Positions 1 through 9,545 of a stretch of 64,000 nucleotides of DNA are shown here, piece after piece. The stretch covers positions 254,247 to 318,246 of the forward strand of contig RXJR01000018.1 of the NCBI GenBank assembly GCA_003963305.1, in the 5' to 3' direction. The notes under the pieces were generated by a model. That model was not told the DNA's origin. It searched no databases and saw only the letters and a program-made list of their open reading frames with translations. The stretch's first letter is position 1. Every line of letters begins with the position of its first letter. The translations under genes and the position numbers were made by a program. Source of the DNA: Candidatus Melainabacteria bacterium (lineage in GTDB: Bacteria > Cyanobacteriota > Vampirovibrionia > Obscuribacterales > Obscuribacteraceae).

Positions 1-206
1 GGAGCCTGACTTGAAGCACCGCTCAAGCCGGGTGCTGCGGTCGCGGCGGTAGGAGCCGTAGCGGGCGTGGTCGATGACGGTAGAGTCACGTCAGGCGGAA
101 TCATATCGCTTGAAAGCTGTGCCTGTGCTTCAGTTCCGATGAATTCCAGTCCGGAAAGCAGGGAGATCGCAGATATCAGTGTCAGATATTTTGTCCGACG
201 AAGCAT
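1..206 (-). CDS. Exported protein, N-terminal part only (cut by window edge)
   Basis: Reading leftwards from an ATG at 204-206, an open frame runs off the left edge (68 complete codons, no stop). The translation begins MLRRTKYLTLISAIS and continues with a hydrophobic stretch and a small-residue region ending near EAQAQ, a typical Sec signal peptide with a probable cleavage site after AQA. The mature part seen so far is rich in Thr, Ala and Pro, like the linker of a secreted or cell-surface protein. Function cannot be judged from this piece. Confidence 0.6.
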   Translation of the reverse strand, partial: MLRRTKYLTLISAISLLSGLEFIGTEAQAQLSSDMIPPDVTLPSSTTPATAPTAATAAPGLSGASSQA

Positions 207-395
207 CGTGTTTTAACCGTAGTACCAGATCCCATTTTAAAACTCATATCCATTGTACGGTCAGTAGAAAAAAATTGCCGCATCCCACCTGACGCAGTCA
301 GTTGAGCGTTAAATCCGGGTCGGGTCTGGTCGAACTGGTTGCTTCGGTAGACGTCCTTCTCCGCACTGCATGTGGTGCAGGAAGGCTCTTTGATT

Positions 396-1250
396 CTAAA
401 ATTCGAAATCTGTGAGCACCGTCACGTGGGCATGCAAACTGAGATAAGAAGCTGGAATGTTAGGGTCGACAGAACCAAGCAAAGCCTTTTCCAGGATGCC
501 TTTCTTGTGAGCGCCGCTGGCAATCAAAATAAGTTTTTTGCTGTTCAAAATAGTTCTGATGCCCATGGTGACAGCACGATAAGGCACAGTCGTGCCGGCT
601 GCAAAATATGACTGATTAGCTTTGCGTGTAGACTCGGTCAGCCAGATGCTGTGAGTCCAGCTTTCAAGCGGTGTTCCGGGCTCATTGAAAGCTATATGGC
701 CGTTTGTTCCCAAACCTAATATGGTCAGGTCTAATCCGCCTTTCGACTCGATCAGCGCGTCATAGTCGTCGCAGCCGCCTGGATTGAACTTATTTTCGGG
801 TGCGACGTTCGTGTACTGGTACAGGTTGCTTTGCAGGAAGTGCTGAAAGGTAATGCTCTCATCGGCTTCGACGTACTCGTCCAGCTGAAAACAACGGGTC
901 TGCGACCAGTCGACTTGGTTGTTTTTGCTCCAGTCCGCCAGAAGTTTGTAGCAACCAAGGGGTGAATTGCCTGTCGGCAAACCAAAGCAGCTGTTCGGCT
1001 TGCTGCGAATCTGAGCAACTACCACCTCAGCGATTTCTGCGCTCAGAGTTTCATATCTTTCTACTATGACTGTCTTCTCTTTCTGCACGTCAGGTGCCTG
1101 TATTATCTGCCATTCGAATTGTCGCGCTGAGGATAGAATCGCTCCTAAGCCGGGTAGCTTACTGCTTAGGATATCCTGGATGCCGGGGCAGTCTTGACTG
1201 CTCAAACATTCTTGGATCTGAAAACATGTTTCTCGCAAAACATGTTTCAA
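396..1250 (-). CDS. nagB: Glucosamine-6-phosphate deaminase
   Basis: NagB converts glucosamine-6-phosphate to fructose-6-phosphate and ammonia in the cytoplasm, feeding amino-sugar (for example peptidoglycan-derived) carbon into glycolysis. Family motifs are clear: GLPTGNSPLGCY near residues 90-101, LDEY, GLGTNGHIAFNEPGT carrying the catalytic His and Glu, and PASYLSLHAHVTVLTD near the C-terminus. The listed frame opens with TTG at 1250 and is 284 residues. NagB normally has only about 42 residues before the GLPTG loop, whereas here there are about 89, and the first ~47 resemble nothing in the family. The true start is therefore probably internal, for example GTG at 1088, although no start there has a clear ribosome binding site. 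If so, the palindromes at 1218-1259 are promoter DNA. The gene is divergent from the metalloprotease gene. Confidence 0.9.
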   Translation of the reverse strand: MKHVLRETCFQIQECLSSQDCPGIQDILSSKLPGLGAILSSARQFEWQIIQAPDVQKEKTVIVERYETLSAEIAEVVVAQIRSKPNSCFGLPTGNSPLGCYKLLADWSKNNQVDWSQTRCFQLDEYVEADESITFQHFLQSNLYQYTNVAPENKFNPGGCDDYDALIESKGGLDLTILGLGTNGHIAFNEPGTPLESWTHSIWLTESTRKANQSYFAAGTTVPYRAVTMGIRTILNSKKLILIASGAHKKGILEKALLGSVDPNIPASYLSLHAHVTVLTDFEF

Positions 1251-1259
1251 TGTTTTCAG
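1218..1259. promoter_or_regulatory. Nested palindromes, candidate operator between nagB and the metalloprotease gene
   Basis: Two identical perfect palindromes AAACATGTTT lie at 1222-1231 and 1238-1247, 16 bp apart. An outer perfect 10-bp inverted repeat, CTGAAAACAT (1218-1227) with ATGTTTTCAG (1250-1259), encloses them. They sit where the control region of nagB would be if its real start is internal, and just upstream of the divergent gene starting at 1293. The arrangement looks like a tandem site for a dimeric regulator. The regulator is unknown. Confidence 0.45.
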
Positions 1260-1292
1260 TGATCATAAAACGAGTCGGGCGCGGATTTGATA

Positions 1293-2195
1293 ATGAAATC
1301 AAAAGCTCTAACAATTCTCGCAGCCGTTTCTTTCTTTTCGGGCTACTTAGCGATTGATTTTGCCTGTCCGGCTCTTGCTCAGTACGGAAGAAAGCTTCCC
1401 CGTGCCAGTTTTGGCGGTGGAACAAGTCAATATGCAGGCGGGACGACCGCGCTGCCCCGAGTCAATGGTGTCCATCTCATTGACGGGCTTGACCAGGGTC
1501 CCCAGCCTCCCCAGTCTGTGGGCGGTAATCAAGGCGACAATGGACCTTACAACCCCGGCGAGCAAGCCGTTAACTGGGAGCGGGTGCGTTGGGAAGCAAA
1601 GAAGATGCCATTACTGATCTGGATCAGTCCAGGTTTGAAGCTGCCCGAGTGTCCGTTTTCGCAGATTCAAAGCACGCGCGTCGACCAGGTGACGCAGATT
1701 CTATTCAGCCCGGACCCTTTCCCTGTGACGCAATGCCCCGGATGGACTCCCGAAGTAAACGATCAGGTTGCCGCAGGCATCGAGCAATGGCGTGAGTTTG
1801 AAAAGGAAGGCTTATTCAGTTTTGCCTTTACGGACGATCCTCGCAACGCTCACATATTGGTTTTCTTTACGGATAATTTCAAAGAGTCTGATTCGCCCGG
1901 GGGAATCTCTGTCGGTGGGATCACCTCTGCTCAGATTTATCCTATTGCTCAGGCCCAGAAGGTGAAGATTCGCCAGAAGCCGGTTGTAATCGAGCTTTCG
2001 ACTATGGTCAACAGTACTCCGGTAAAAATGCAGGGGGCTTCTGCTCACGAATTCGGTCATGCGCTGGGCATTAAGGCTCACAGTCAGGGCATGTGGGACA
2101 TCATGAATGTGAATCGCGTCACCAACGTGCTTTCACCGGCAGACAAAGCGACAATTCGCTATCTGTATCACAAGCCGGCTCAATGGGTGATGTGA
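1293..2195 (+). CDS. Exported matrixin-like zinc metalloprotease
   Basis: A secreted protein of about 300 residues. The N-terminus (MKSKALTILAAVSFF, cleavage near PALAQ) is a Sec signal peptide, followed by a Gly/Pro/Gln-rich linker. The C-terminal part carries HEFGHALGIKAHSQGMWDIM: the HExxHxxGxxH zinc motif with a Met a few residues later, the hallmark of metzincins of the matrixin (M10) group. A protein-degrading role outside the cytoplasm is expected; the substrate is unknown. ATG at 1293 was preferred over the in-frame TTG at 1287; neither has a strong ribosome binding site. It is divergent from nagB and convergent with the GT39-like gene 13 bp downstream. Confidence 0.8.
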   Translation: MKSKALTILAAVSFFSGYLAIDFACPALAQYGRKLPRASFGGGTSQYAGGTTALPRVNGVHLIDGLDQGPQPPQSVGGNQGDNGPYNPGEQAVNWERVRWEAKKMPLLIWISPGLKLPECPFSQIQSTRVDQVTQILFSPDPFPVTQCPGWTPEVNDQVAAGIEQWREFEKEGLFSFAFTDDPRNAHILVFFTDNFKESDSPGGISVGGITSAQIYPIAQAQKVKIRQKPVVIELSTMVNSTPVKMQGASAHEFGHALGIKAHSQGMWDIMNVNRVTNVLSPADKATIRYLYHKPAQWVM

Positions 2196-2208
2196 ACTTG
2201 CCTTTTTA

Positions 2209-3849
2209 CTAATTGGGCAATCTTGGTACTTTGGGGACGAACTTATAAAGCCGCCAGTGAAAGCCTCGCTGCAGGATGGTAAAAGCGTTTTTTACAGCGA
2301 TCTCTTTGGGTTCAATCTCTTTTACGATTTCGCTGTTATCGAACAGTTCTTTGAAAAACTTGCATTCGCGTGGATACTTTCGGGGTTCTGCAAGATAAAG
2401 AGGACAGTGATTGTCTGTCCAGATGAAGTACTTGTAGCCCTGTTCATAAATGTCGAATGGTGACTGATAGTTGCCACCACATGCGACATCAAAGTAGCTT
2501 GGATCCCAGAGCACATCCAGCACTTTGAAGTTGCTTTTGTGTGCTCCTTCCCACACTCCTACGAAGCAGACTTGTGTGCCATGAGGAAGGTGGTCATTTA
2601 TCCACTCATAGAAAATGATGTCTGTGCTGACAAACGCTCGAACGGTATTGTTGCGGCAGACTTGCAAGAAGGGGCTCTCTTCGATGTAGAGCATAAAGCA
2701 GCCCATAATCACCGTGTAGCAGATGAGCCCGAGTTTGGGATTGAGCCATGATTCTAACTTTCGATGTAGATATCCACCGCAGGTTGCCAGCGTGCTGGCT
2801 GCAAACAGTGCAAACATGGGCATTGCAGGAACGAGCCATTTAACAGCATGGAATACGTGCAAGCTTGTCCCCACTAAAATCGCCAGAGTGTAGACAGCTA
2901 GTGTGATCGCATAGAATTGTCGTTTCCACAGGGCCAGTGCGGCACCGACTAGTGCCATTGCCCATTGAGGTTGAAACAGTTCTTGCGGTATACCGAATGT
3001 CATGTACCACATGAAGTTCTCTGGTGGCGTAAGTCCATCGCAGCCCAGCCCGTGTGCCGCTTTTTCTTCGATCAAGTCTTTGTGCAGAGTGGTGGGATCC
3101 AGAAATACATAGGGTGAAGTGATTGCGAAAACAGCAAATGCCAGAAGCAATCCATACGCTGCCAGCAAGCCGGTTCGTCGCAAGGCCTGCATGTCTTTTC
3201 TGTTCTGGTACAACAAATATGCGGTCACGAAGACAAAGACTTGCAGCACCGCCAGTGCCGGCCATCTGCTGGATACTCCCAGACCTAGAGCCACTCCGAA
3301 CACAGTTTGTGTTGCAAATGTAGGTTTGCGGCAAAGCTTAAGGCTGGCAAAGATGGCGACGAGCGTGTAAAAGAGCGCACAAACATCAGAGCGAAGCAAC
3401 TGACTCCAGGAAATCACCAGGGGGCTGATTGCGAAGATCCATATTCCTATAGGTGCTGTTGCTTTGTTGAAAGCTAGTTTGCCAATCTGATAAATCAAAG
3501 GGATGCTGGCAATAAGCAGAAAGACATTCAGATAGCGCGGAATGTAGAAGAGCAGCCAGACATTGTCGTACTCGAATTTTGGAATGTCGAAGTCAGGGTC
3601 CGACATGGTGCCATGAAATAACACAGCATTGAGAAAGTGAAAGTATCCGGCCAGCGGATAGATCAAGGTCGAGCCCGGGTGCGCCAACCAGTGAGGGTTT
3701 AAGTCTCCGGTGTGGACCATGTTCAGTGCGGTTCGCACAGAAAGTACTTCATCGAATTCTGGTCTGTATGGGCAATCGCCTGTCAGCCCCCAGACCATAA
3801 AGGCAAAGGTAGCCAGCATACACGCAACGATTGCGATTCTTGTTCCCAT
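2209..3849 (-). CDS. Polytopic membrane glycosyltransferase, GT39/ArnT-PMT-like
   Basis: A 546-residue integral membrane protein with a first transmembrane helix at residues ~5-22 and about ten further hydrophobic segments. The first extracytoplasmic loop contains PYRPEFDEVLSVR, the acidic DE pair typical of lipid-linked-sugar transferases of the PMT/ArnT/GT39 type, and the next loop has HPGSTLIYPLAGY. Such enzymes move a sugar from a polyprenyl-phosphate donor to a lipid or protein on the outer face of the inner membrane. The C-terminal ~150 residues are a soluble domain. No polyprenyl-sugar synthase is adjacent, so the acceptor cannot be inferred. Confidence 0.7.
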   Translation of the reverse strand: MGTRIAIVACMLATFAFMVWGLTGDCPYRPEFDEVLSVRTALNMVHTGDLNPHWLAHPGSTLIYPLAGYFHFLNAVLFHGTMSDPDFDIPKFEYDNVWLLFYIPRYLNVFLLIASIPLIYQIGKLAFNKATAPIGIWIFAISPLVISWSQLLRSDVCALFYTLVAIFASLKLCRKPTFATQTVFGVALGLGVSSRWPALAVLQVFVFVTAYLLYQNRKDMQALRRTGLLAAYGLLLAFAVFAITSPYVFLDPTTLHKDLIEEKAAHGLGCDGLTPPENFMWYMTFGIPQELFQPQWAMALVGAALALWKRQFYAITLAVYTLAILVGTSLHVFHAVKWLVPAMPMFALFAASTLATCGGYLHRKLESWLNPKLGLICYTVIMGCFMLYIEESPFLQVCRNNTVRAFVSTDIIFYEWINDHLPHGTQVCFVGVWEGAHKSNFKVLDVLWDPSYFDVACGGNYQSPFDIYEQGYKYFIWTDNHCPLYLAEPRKYPRECKFFKELFDNSEIVKEIEPKEIAVKNAFTILQRGFHWRLYKFVPKVPRLPN

Positions 3850-3918
3850 TTAGAAATTTGCAGATCTTCTAATCGTCAACGAACGCACCCTGCTTGTGTT
3901 TCGTCACTAATATTCCCG

Positions 3919-5988
3919 CTAAGTGGTTTGTTTACTTGCCGCGCCCGAGGCTTTTTCTTTGCCGGTGCGTTTGGCACCATTTATAGGACCGTCCACGTTC
4001 AGTCCATGCCGTTGCCTGATTGCGGCTATGGCCTCCATTGTCCAGTAGTGATATTGCCTGTCTCCCGTCCAGTAATCACTGAGAGGCAGCAACTGAGCCA
4101 GATCTTGCGGCGTACCCATGCGAGTCATCGCGTTTAATGCATTTGTTTTAGCGATTGATTTGGAATTGATGATTTTGCGAAGAGTGGGCAGGCATTTTTC
4201 CTTTTCGATAGAACAGAGCACATCCACTGCGTTGCGGCTTACTTCATCATTGCTGAGCGCAAGCTTCTCGAGCTCATCGCATACATGTCTGCCACCGATT
4301 GATTGAAGTGCTTCGCCTGCGACATTGTAGTCGTACTGAAACTTCATTTCCTTGAGGTGTTCCAGGATCAAGTCTGCCGCGCCTGTCTCTTTTAAATCTC
4401 CCAGTTCAACGATGATCCAGTCTTTGGCTAGATGAGGTAACCCATTGCTTTTCGCGAGCATGCGGGTCAGCAAAGCTCCTCTGTTGAGGTTTTTGTCGAG
4501 CAGTGGTTTGAGGCTCGACCAGATACTCTGCGCTCCTGAGCCTTTCAGTGCTTCATCGACGGGGTGCAGATCTTGCTGGTCAGCTATCCAGATCAGTTCC
4601 AGCAAAGTGATCAGCTGACTTTGCTGATCGTTGCTACTTCTGAATTTTTCAGACTTGATTCTCTCGAGCAAATGTGACGCAGCCTTATGTCTGGCTTGAC
4701 CGTTCAGTTTGGATATACCGAAAGCCGCCATACGATTGGCTTTTCCGAAAAGTGGTTCGATCCGGTCCAGCAGTGTAATCATGCTGTCGAGGCAGTCTAT
4801 GTGCTTAAGCTTTTGCAGAATTTCGGCTGCGTCTGTTGCCTCCAGATAATTTCCCGTGAGAGCGTCTTCGGTAACGAGAGGCAAAATTGAATGGCGGATT
4901 TCATCCTTCTGGCGTGTCGATGCATATGGTATCGCTTTTAGTGCAGACCAGCGGCGCGCATATGGGTCGCTTTTGTTATTGAGGATCTCCTGAATATAAA
5001 ATGGTACGGCTTCATTGAATTTACCGGCAGCGTAAAGCTCTTCACCCTTTTGATAACTCGTCTTCGGACGCGCCTGGGTTGCCGTTTTGGATGCACCGCC
5101 GCGACGTTTGGAAAGATAGTCGAGAGCAACGTTTTTGGTATCGGCAAAACCGTGTTCGTAAGCATCTGAGATGCATTCATCTACGCCGACGTCACCCGGG
5201 TAGTAATAAATCAATCGGCTCAGTGCCAGGCTTCGCAAGGAACGATCAGGAGAGGGAACAGCTGCTATCAAGTAAGGCAGCGAGCGTCGATCTCCGCTGC
5301 ACGCCATCCAATCAAGCAGGGCGTGCCTGGTGTCGATATCCGCCTTCTCATATAGATTGGTGACAATCGAGAAGTTGCTTTTGTCGTGCATAGTTCCCAG
5401 TGCGGCGAGAAACTCCTTTCTGAAAAGCGTTTTTGCATCTTTCTTAAAAGGGCTCTGACAACGGCTGGACGGATCAAGAACCATCTCGCTGAGTGCTTGC
5501 AACGACTGCCTTTCGGACGTTGACTGGAAAATACTGGTCAGACATCTTGTGGCGGAAATTTTGTCAGCATCATCATAAAGTTCAGTTGCGACCAATACTT
5601 TCGATGACGGATCTCTCGAGAAGAGCGCAAGAGAAATCTTCTCGTTGCTGTCATTGGGAAAAATACCGGCTAAATAGCGATCGAGCGGAATCTCTAAGGT
5701 CGTTCCTTTCAGCTTTTGATCGCCTTTCAATACTTCTGTCACTGACAGTGTGGCACCAGTTGCGCCGTCAGCTCTGCGTAGTTTGCCTACGCAGACTGCA
5801 TCAGCCTTATGCCAATCTTCCGAAATTGATTGTGCCTGTCTCTTATCGGCGCCGCTGTGCATTTTTATCGTGGAGGTTGTAGCAGCAGCTGAAAGCGGCT
5901 TTACAAGTGAGAGAAGTAGCAATGCAATCAATGTTATACGACCAGGTCTCCCACAACAAGCTATTCTCGATAGTTTTCGATTGTGCAT
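3919..5988 (-). CDS. Exported HEAT-repeat protein
   Basis: About 689 residues from the ATG at 5986-5988. This start is preferred over the in-frame one at 6081 because GAGGAA lies 5 nt upstream and because it makes the next residues (MHNRKLSRIACCG, hydrophobic core, LSAAA) an ordinary signal peptide. After it comes a small beta-rich segment (ADAVCVGKL...VTEVLKGD...) like the NTR/TIMP-like module found in bacterial exported proteins. The rest is helical repeat of HEAT/armadillo type with motifs such as LPYLIAAVPSPDRSLRSLALSRL. It probably acts as a periplasmic or surface protein-binding scaffold. No catalytic motif was seen. The next gene upstream is a TPR protein on the same strand. Confidence 0.7.
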   Translation of the reverse strand: MHNRKLSRIACCGRPGRITLIALLLLSLVKPLSAAATTSTIKMHSGADKRQAQSISEDWHKADAVCVGKLRRADGATGATLSVTEVLKGDQKLKGTTLEIPLDRYLAGIFPNDSNEKISLALFSRDPSSKVLVATELYDDADKISATRCLTSIFQSTSERQSLQALSEMVLDPSSRCQSPFKKDAKTLFRKEFLAALGTMHDKSNFSIVTNLYEKADIDTRHALLDWMACSGDRRSLPYLIAAVPSPDRSLRSLALSRLIYYYPGDVGVDECISDAYEHGFADTKNVALDYLSKRRGGASKTATQARPKTSYQKGEELYAAGKFNEAVPFYIQEILNNKSDPYARRWSALKAIPYASTRQKDEIRHSILPLVTEDALTGNYLEATDAAEILQKLKHIDCLDSMITLLDRIEPLFGKANRMAAFGISKLNGQARHKAASHLLERIKSEKFRSSNDQQSQLITLLELIWIADQQDLHPVDEALKGSGAQSIWSSLKPLLDKNLNRGALLTRMLAKSNGLPHLAKDWIIVELGDLKETGAADLILEHLKEMKFQYDYNVAGEALQSIGGRHVCDELEKLALSNDEVSRNAVDVLCSIEKEKCLPTLRKIINSKSIAKTNALNAMTRMGTPQDLAQLLPLSDYWTGDRQYHYWTMEAIAAIRQRHGLNVDGPINGAKRTGKEKASGAASKQTT

Positions 5989-6147
5989 GTGTTCCTCTTC
6001 AAGTCCCGGTCTGAGACGACTAAGAACAGACTCGATCGAGCAGGTTTGATAGTTCGACGTTAGCACTGTCGAATCACTCAAGTAACAGGAAAAGCCCTGA
6101 AAGATTCAGGCGTTATTCCTATCAATGCGGAATTTATACGCGGTTGT

Positions 6148-9144
6148 CTACTTGAGCGAGATTGGTACAGTCAGGTGCAAGTCGCGTTCGCTGCCCTGAC
6201 CTGGCAACATGTTCGGTATGTAGAGATCGGCTGAAGGGCTCAAGTTGTGACCGGGCACCTTGATGACGCCGTGTATTTCACCGTTTGGTGGCACATTTTT
6301 GGATGGGAAGTTGATTTTGACTATGCGTTGAGGTTGACCGGTCATGTTGATTACGGCATTCGCGGGCGAAGGCACTGCCAGAGCGATTTTTTGATCGTTG
6401 TGGAGGACCACATTAAGCTTGATATCGAGCGGAGATGGTTTTACTCCTTCAAGTTCGAGACGCACAGCACCCGACGATGAACTATGGTTCGTCGGAATCG
6501 GTGGCTTGAGCGCCGCTTGCAGCGCACTCTGTGTTTCCGGTGGCAGATTGGCGGCAAAAGACTGCAGTGCTGCCGCGGAGTTTGGCAGATTCGCGAGAGC
6601 TGACTGGAATCCTTCCGAGCTTGTTAACGAGGCAGGCAGTGATTGCAGAATTGTTTGCATCGATGCGCTAGCACCGTTCGGCGTCAGTGACAGAGCCTGT
6701 GCGGAGGCCTCAGATGCCTGACTGGGAAGTTGACCTGCTGCATTTTGCGGCATCATGGCCGTGAGCTGAGACAAAGGTACCTGCATAGAAGTGAAACTGG
6801 GTGCATACGGACCGGTAGTCGGCGGGGCGGACGAAGCCATCCCAATTGCTGGTGCAATAGACTGCGGGGATGCCATTCCCGTCGTCGGAGACATGTAAGG
6901 AACCGGGCTGGCGATCGGGGTTTCCGCTTGCAATGTTGGCTGCGACTTAAGGGCGTTAAGCTGTTTCTGCGCTTCTTGCAGTTGCGATTGCAGCAATTTG
7001 TTTTGTTCTGCCAGGCTCTTGCCCTTTGCTATCGTGCCGGTTTTAGTGACTGGTTTTTTGGTTTTCAGAGCGGCCCTGGCTTGCGCCGAAAGGTTGGCCA
7101 GGTTCTCCGATGTGGCTGCCTGCGCGACGAGGGCGCCGGTCGAATCGGGAACGGCTGCTGCTGCAACTGTCTCTGTCACAGATTTTGGTGCCACTGCGGC
7201 ACTGGCGGTGGAGCCGGCCGACTGTGATGAGGTGGTCAGTGCGCCGGAACCTGCGCCGGGCAGACTTTTCGCTCCGATGCTGCCAAGCAGGCTGTTGACG
7301 CTGGCTAGATTAGAACTGGCGGACGCTAAAACCGGGCTCTGCGCGACCATGTCAGCCGGAGCTGGTCCTGACCCTGTTGCCGGTTCGGTCAAGCCTTTCA
7401 GCGCTGCATGCGCAGCATCTTCCATTTGCTGCGATTGTGCTTTTTGCTGCACGCTGTAATTTCTCAGACTGGTAAGGAAGCCCGACATGCTGGAAACTTG
7501 CGTCGTTGTGGATAATGGTGCCGGCTTCGGTATGCCTGGCAGTGACATCGCTGGCGGTGCCTCGGCGACGCCGCCGTTGAAAGCCTGCCCGGCGGTGACT
7601 GTCGTGTTTCTGAATGCTGGTGCCACTTGTGGTGTCAAGCCCGGCAAGAGCATCGCGGGAGCGGCTGCTGCCAATCCTCCTGCTGCCGCTGCTGCAGCCA
7701 CGAGCCCGTTGGCACCGCCTGTGCCTGCTCCGGCCATAGCATTCATTTTTTCGCTCAGTTGAGCTTGATAGAGCTTGAAAGAACTGTCGCCAGGGCAGAG
7801 TTTGACGGCCTCTGAGACTTTGGCATGGGCTTCCTGCAGAGCCCCTGCCGCTTCCAGGTTATGCGCCGCATCAACAGCATGATGGGCTTCCTGCCTGGCT
7901 AGTGCCAGTTTAAAGCTCTGTCTTGCCGCGGGAAGATTGGCATTGTTCGGGTCTATCTCCACGACTTTTCTATACTCGGCCTGGGCTGATTGCAGATCGC
8001 CGCTCAACTGATGGGCTCTTGCCAGACCCAGGTGGCTGTTGGCGCTGTGTGGATTAGTTGTAACCTGCTTCTGCCACAAGTCGATCAGATGTTGTGACGC
8101 CACTTTGTCATTCGGGTTAACTACGAGCGCTCGGCTCAAGTCTGAATTTGCCCCGACGATATCGCTTTGACCAAGGCGGATGATGCCCATCTGCCTGAGC
8201 GCTGCGCCAGAATGCGGCTCCAGTTCGAGTGCCTTTTGATATTCGAGCCTGGCCTTCTCTTTATTGTTGTTTTTCATGGCGACGTCGCCCAACCCGACAT
8301 AGGCGTCAGCCGACGGCTTCAGCCTGTTGGCGGCGTTGAATTCCATCTCTGCGTCTGAGGTTTTGCCTTTCGCCAGCAGCGCATGAGCTGTTTTAAGCCT
8401 GTCTGGTGCGCTTTCGGCGCTCATACCCTGCTTCTTCATCACCTCAGCCAGAACCGTATGCGCGGCCTGGTTCTGGGGTTGCACCGACAGAGCCTCACGT
8501 GCCATACGACCCGCGGCGTCGATGTTCTGATCTGAGAGCAGCTGCTGGGCTCGCTGCACCGATACTTTGGCGAATTCGTTTTTCAGAGCGGTGTCGCGAG
8601 GCAGAGATTTGACATAGCTCTTGAGGAGTTCTTGAGCCTGATCCAGCTTGCCTTCTTTGATTAAATTCTGCGCCTTAACCTGTGCTTGATCCAGAAATGA
8701 AGCGACTTTAGGTGATGTTGAAGCACGTTTCAGCGTTTTCTGAACCGAGGTCGACCAGCGCTGTGGTTTCGCTGCGCCTTCTCCGCTCGTCTGTGCCGAC
8801 ATGTGCAAGAGGCTGGGCGGAAGCAAAGTTGGTGTGAGAGGTGGCGGTGGAGGAACCAGTCCGGTTTTGCCTGAAATTCTGCCCGACTTGTACGACGACG
8901 GCGTCGTGTAACCAGGATCACCGTATGAGTCACCCTCGGTGCTGGCTGACTCGGCGTCGAAACGTCGGGGAATGCGTGTCGGGGGCACAAAAACTTTCTT
9001 GGCTCGGGAAAAGTCTGCCGCCCGGCACGGCTGCATCACATGTAGTGGCGCCAGTTGCGACACGAATGCCAATCCAAGCAAAAGCGATAAAGATTTCGCC
9101 AGGTCAATTTTTGCTGCAGGAGGTGAGATGGGTGCTTTTGCCAC
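6148..9144 (-). CDS. Exported TPR-repeat protein with Ala/Ser-rich middle
   Basis: A 998-residue protein. It starts with GTG at 9144 and has an N-terminal hydrophobic segment (SLSLLLGLAFVSQLAPLHV) consistent with export. TPR repeats lie at residues ~150-430 (A..GLGDVAMKNNNKEKARLEYQ, ALELEPHSGAALRQMG). A low-complexity Ala/Ser/Gly/Pro region with a short Gln-rich coiled coil (LQSQLQEAQKQLNALK) spans ~440-880. The last ~110 residues form a beta-rich domain (VRLELEGVKPSPLDIKLNV). TPRs suggest a scaffold for a multiprotein assembly at the envelope; the partners are unknown. No clear ribosome binding site precedes the GTG, so the start is less certain. Confidence 0.7.
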   Translation of the reverse strand: MAKAPISPPAAKIDLAKSLSLLLGLAFVSQLAPLHVMQPCRAADFSRAKKVFVPPTRIPRRFDAESASTEGDSYGDPGYTTPSSYKSGRISGKTGLVPPPPPLTPTLLPPSLLHMSAQTSGEGAAKPQRWSTSVQKTLKRASTSPKVASFLDQAQVKAQNLIKEGKLDQAQELLKSYVKSLPRDTALKNEFAKVSVQRAQQLLSDQNIDAAGRMAREALSVQPQNQAAHTVLAEVMKKQGMSAESAPDRLKTAHALLAKGKTSDAEMEFNAANRLKPSADAYVGLGDVAMKNNNKEKARLEYQKALELEPHSGAALRQMGIIRLGQSDIVGANSDLSRALVVNPNDKVASQHLIDLWQKQVTTNPHSANSHLGLARAHQLSGDLQSAQAEYRKVVEIDPNNANLPAARQSFKLALARQEAHHAVDAAHNLEAAGALQEAHAKVSEAVKLCPGDSSFKLYQAQLSEKMNAMAGAGTGGANGLVAAAAAAGGLAAAAPAMLLPGLTPQVAPAFRNTTVTAGQAFNGGVAEAPPAMSLPGIPKPAPLSTTTQVSSMSGFLTSLRNYSVQQKAQSQQMEDAAHAALKGLTEPATGSGPAPADMVAQSPVLASASSNLASVNSLLGSIGAKSLPGAGSGALTTSSQSAGSTASAAVAPKSVTETVAAAAVPDSTGALVAQAATSENLANLSAQARAALKTKKPVTKTGTIAKGKSLAEQNKLLQSQLQEAQKQLNALKSQPTLQAETPIASPVPYMSPTTGMASPQSIAPAIGMASSAPPTTGPYAPSFTSMQVPLSQLTAMMPQNAAGQLPSQASEASAQALSLTPNGASASMQTILQSLPASLTSSEGFQSALANLPNSAAALQSFAANLPPETQSALQAALKPPIPTNHSSSSGAVRLELEGVKPSPLDIKLNVVLHNDQKIALAVPSPANAVINMTGQPQRIVKINFPSKNVPPNGEIHGVIKVPGHNLSPSADLYIPNMLPGQGSERDLHLTVPISLK

Positions 9145-9545
9145 GAATTGTTTTCGCCCCGGAGGGGTTACTGGGTTGAACCTTGAAAATCGGCATCGCC
9201 TGAGCTATTTTAGTCACAACTTATTTACATTCCAAGGGGTAAATTACGTGTTCCACCTGGAATGTGGGTGGACTGAATTCATTCCTTGATATTCTAATAG
9301 AAGCCGCGCCAAAAGCCTCTTCAGCTACGCTGGAGTGTCAGGAATTTCGATTTTCCTTCCCGTATAAGAATATTAGGTTTATTCCATATTTGTAATCGGC
9401 CGGCACAAAAAAATGGAATTTCGCCTACACTTGGAAACGGTACGATGTGCAACTGCACGGTTTCTCCGGTGTTTTTTAGTAACCATCCGGTAGCCAGTTT
9501 CCCACTTAGCAGCCGTTGGAATCAGAAAAGACAAGGACTGAGCCT
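9145..9545. other. Intergenic control region between the TPR gene and adhE
   Basis: About 400 bp without a credible gene, holding the control regions of two divergent genes. It contains a perfect 8-bp inverted repeat, ACATTCCA (9227-9234) and TGGAATGT (9258-9265), nearer the TPR gene. Nearer adhE there is GTGCA-AC-TGCAC (9447-9458). No consensus -35/-10 pair could be assigned with confidence, and I did not recognise a Rex-type site, which would be a common adhE control element. Confidence 0.35.

Noticed and set aside
7487..7762. 91-codon Ala-rich plus-strand ORF
   Set aside because: Antisense shadow of the Ala/Ser-rich part of the TPR gene.
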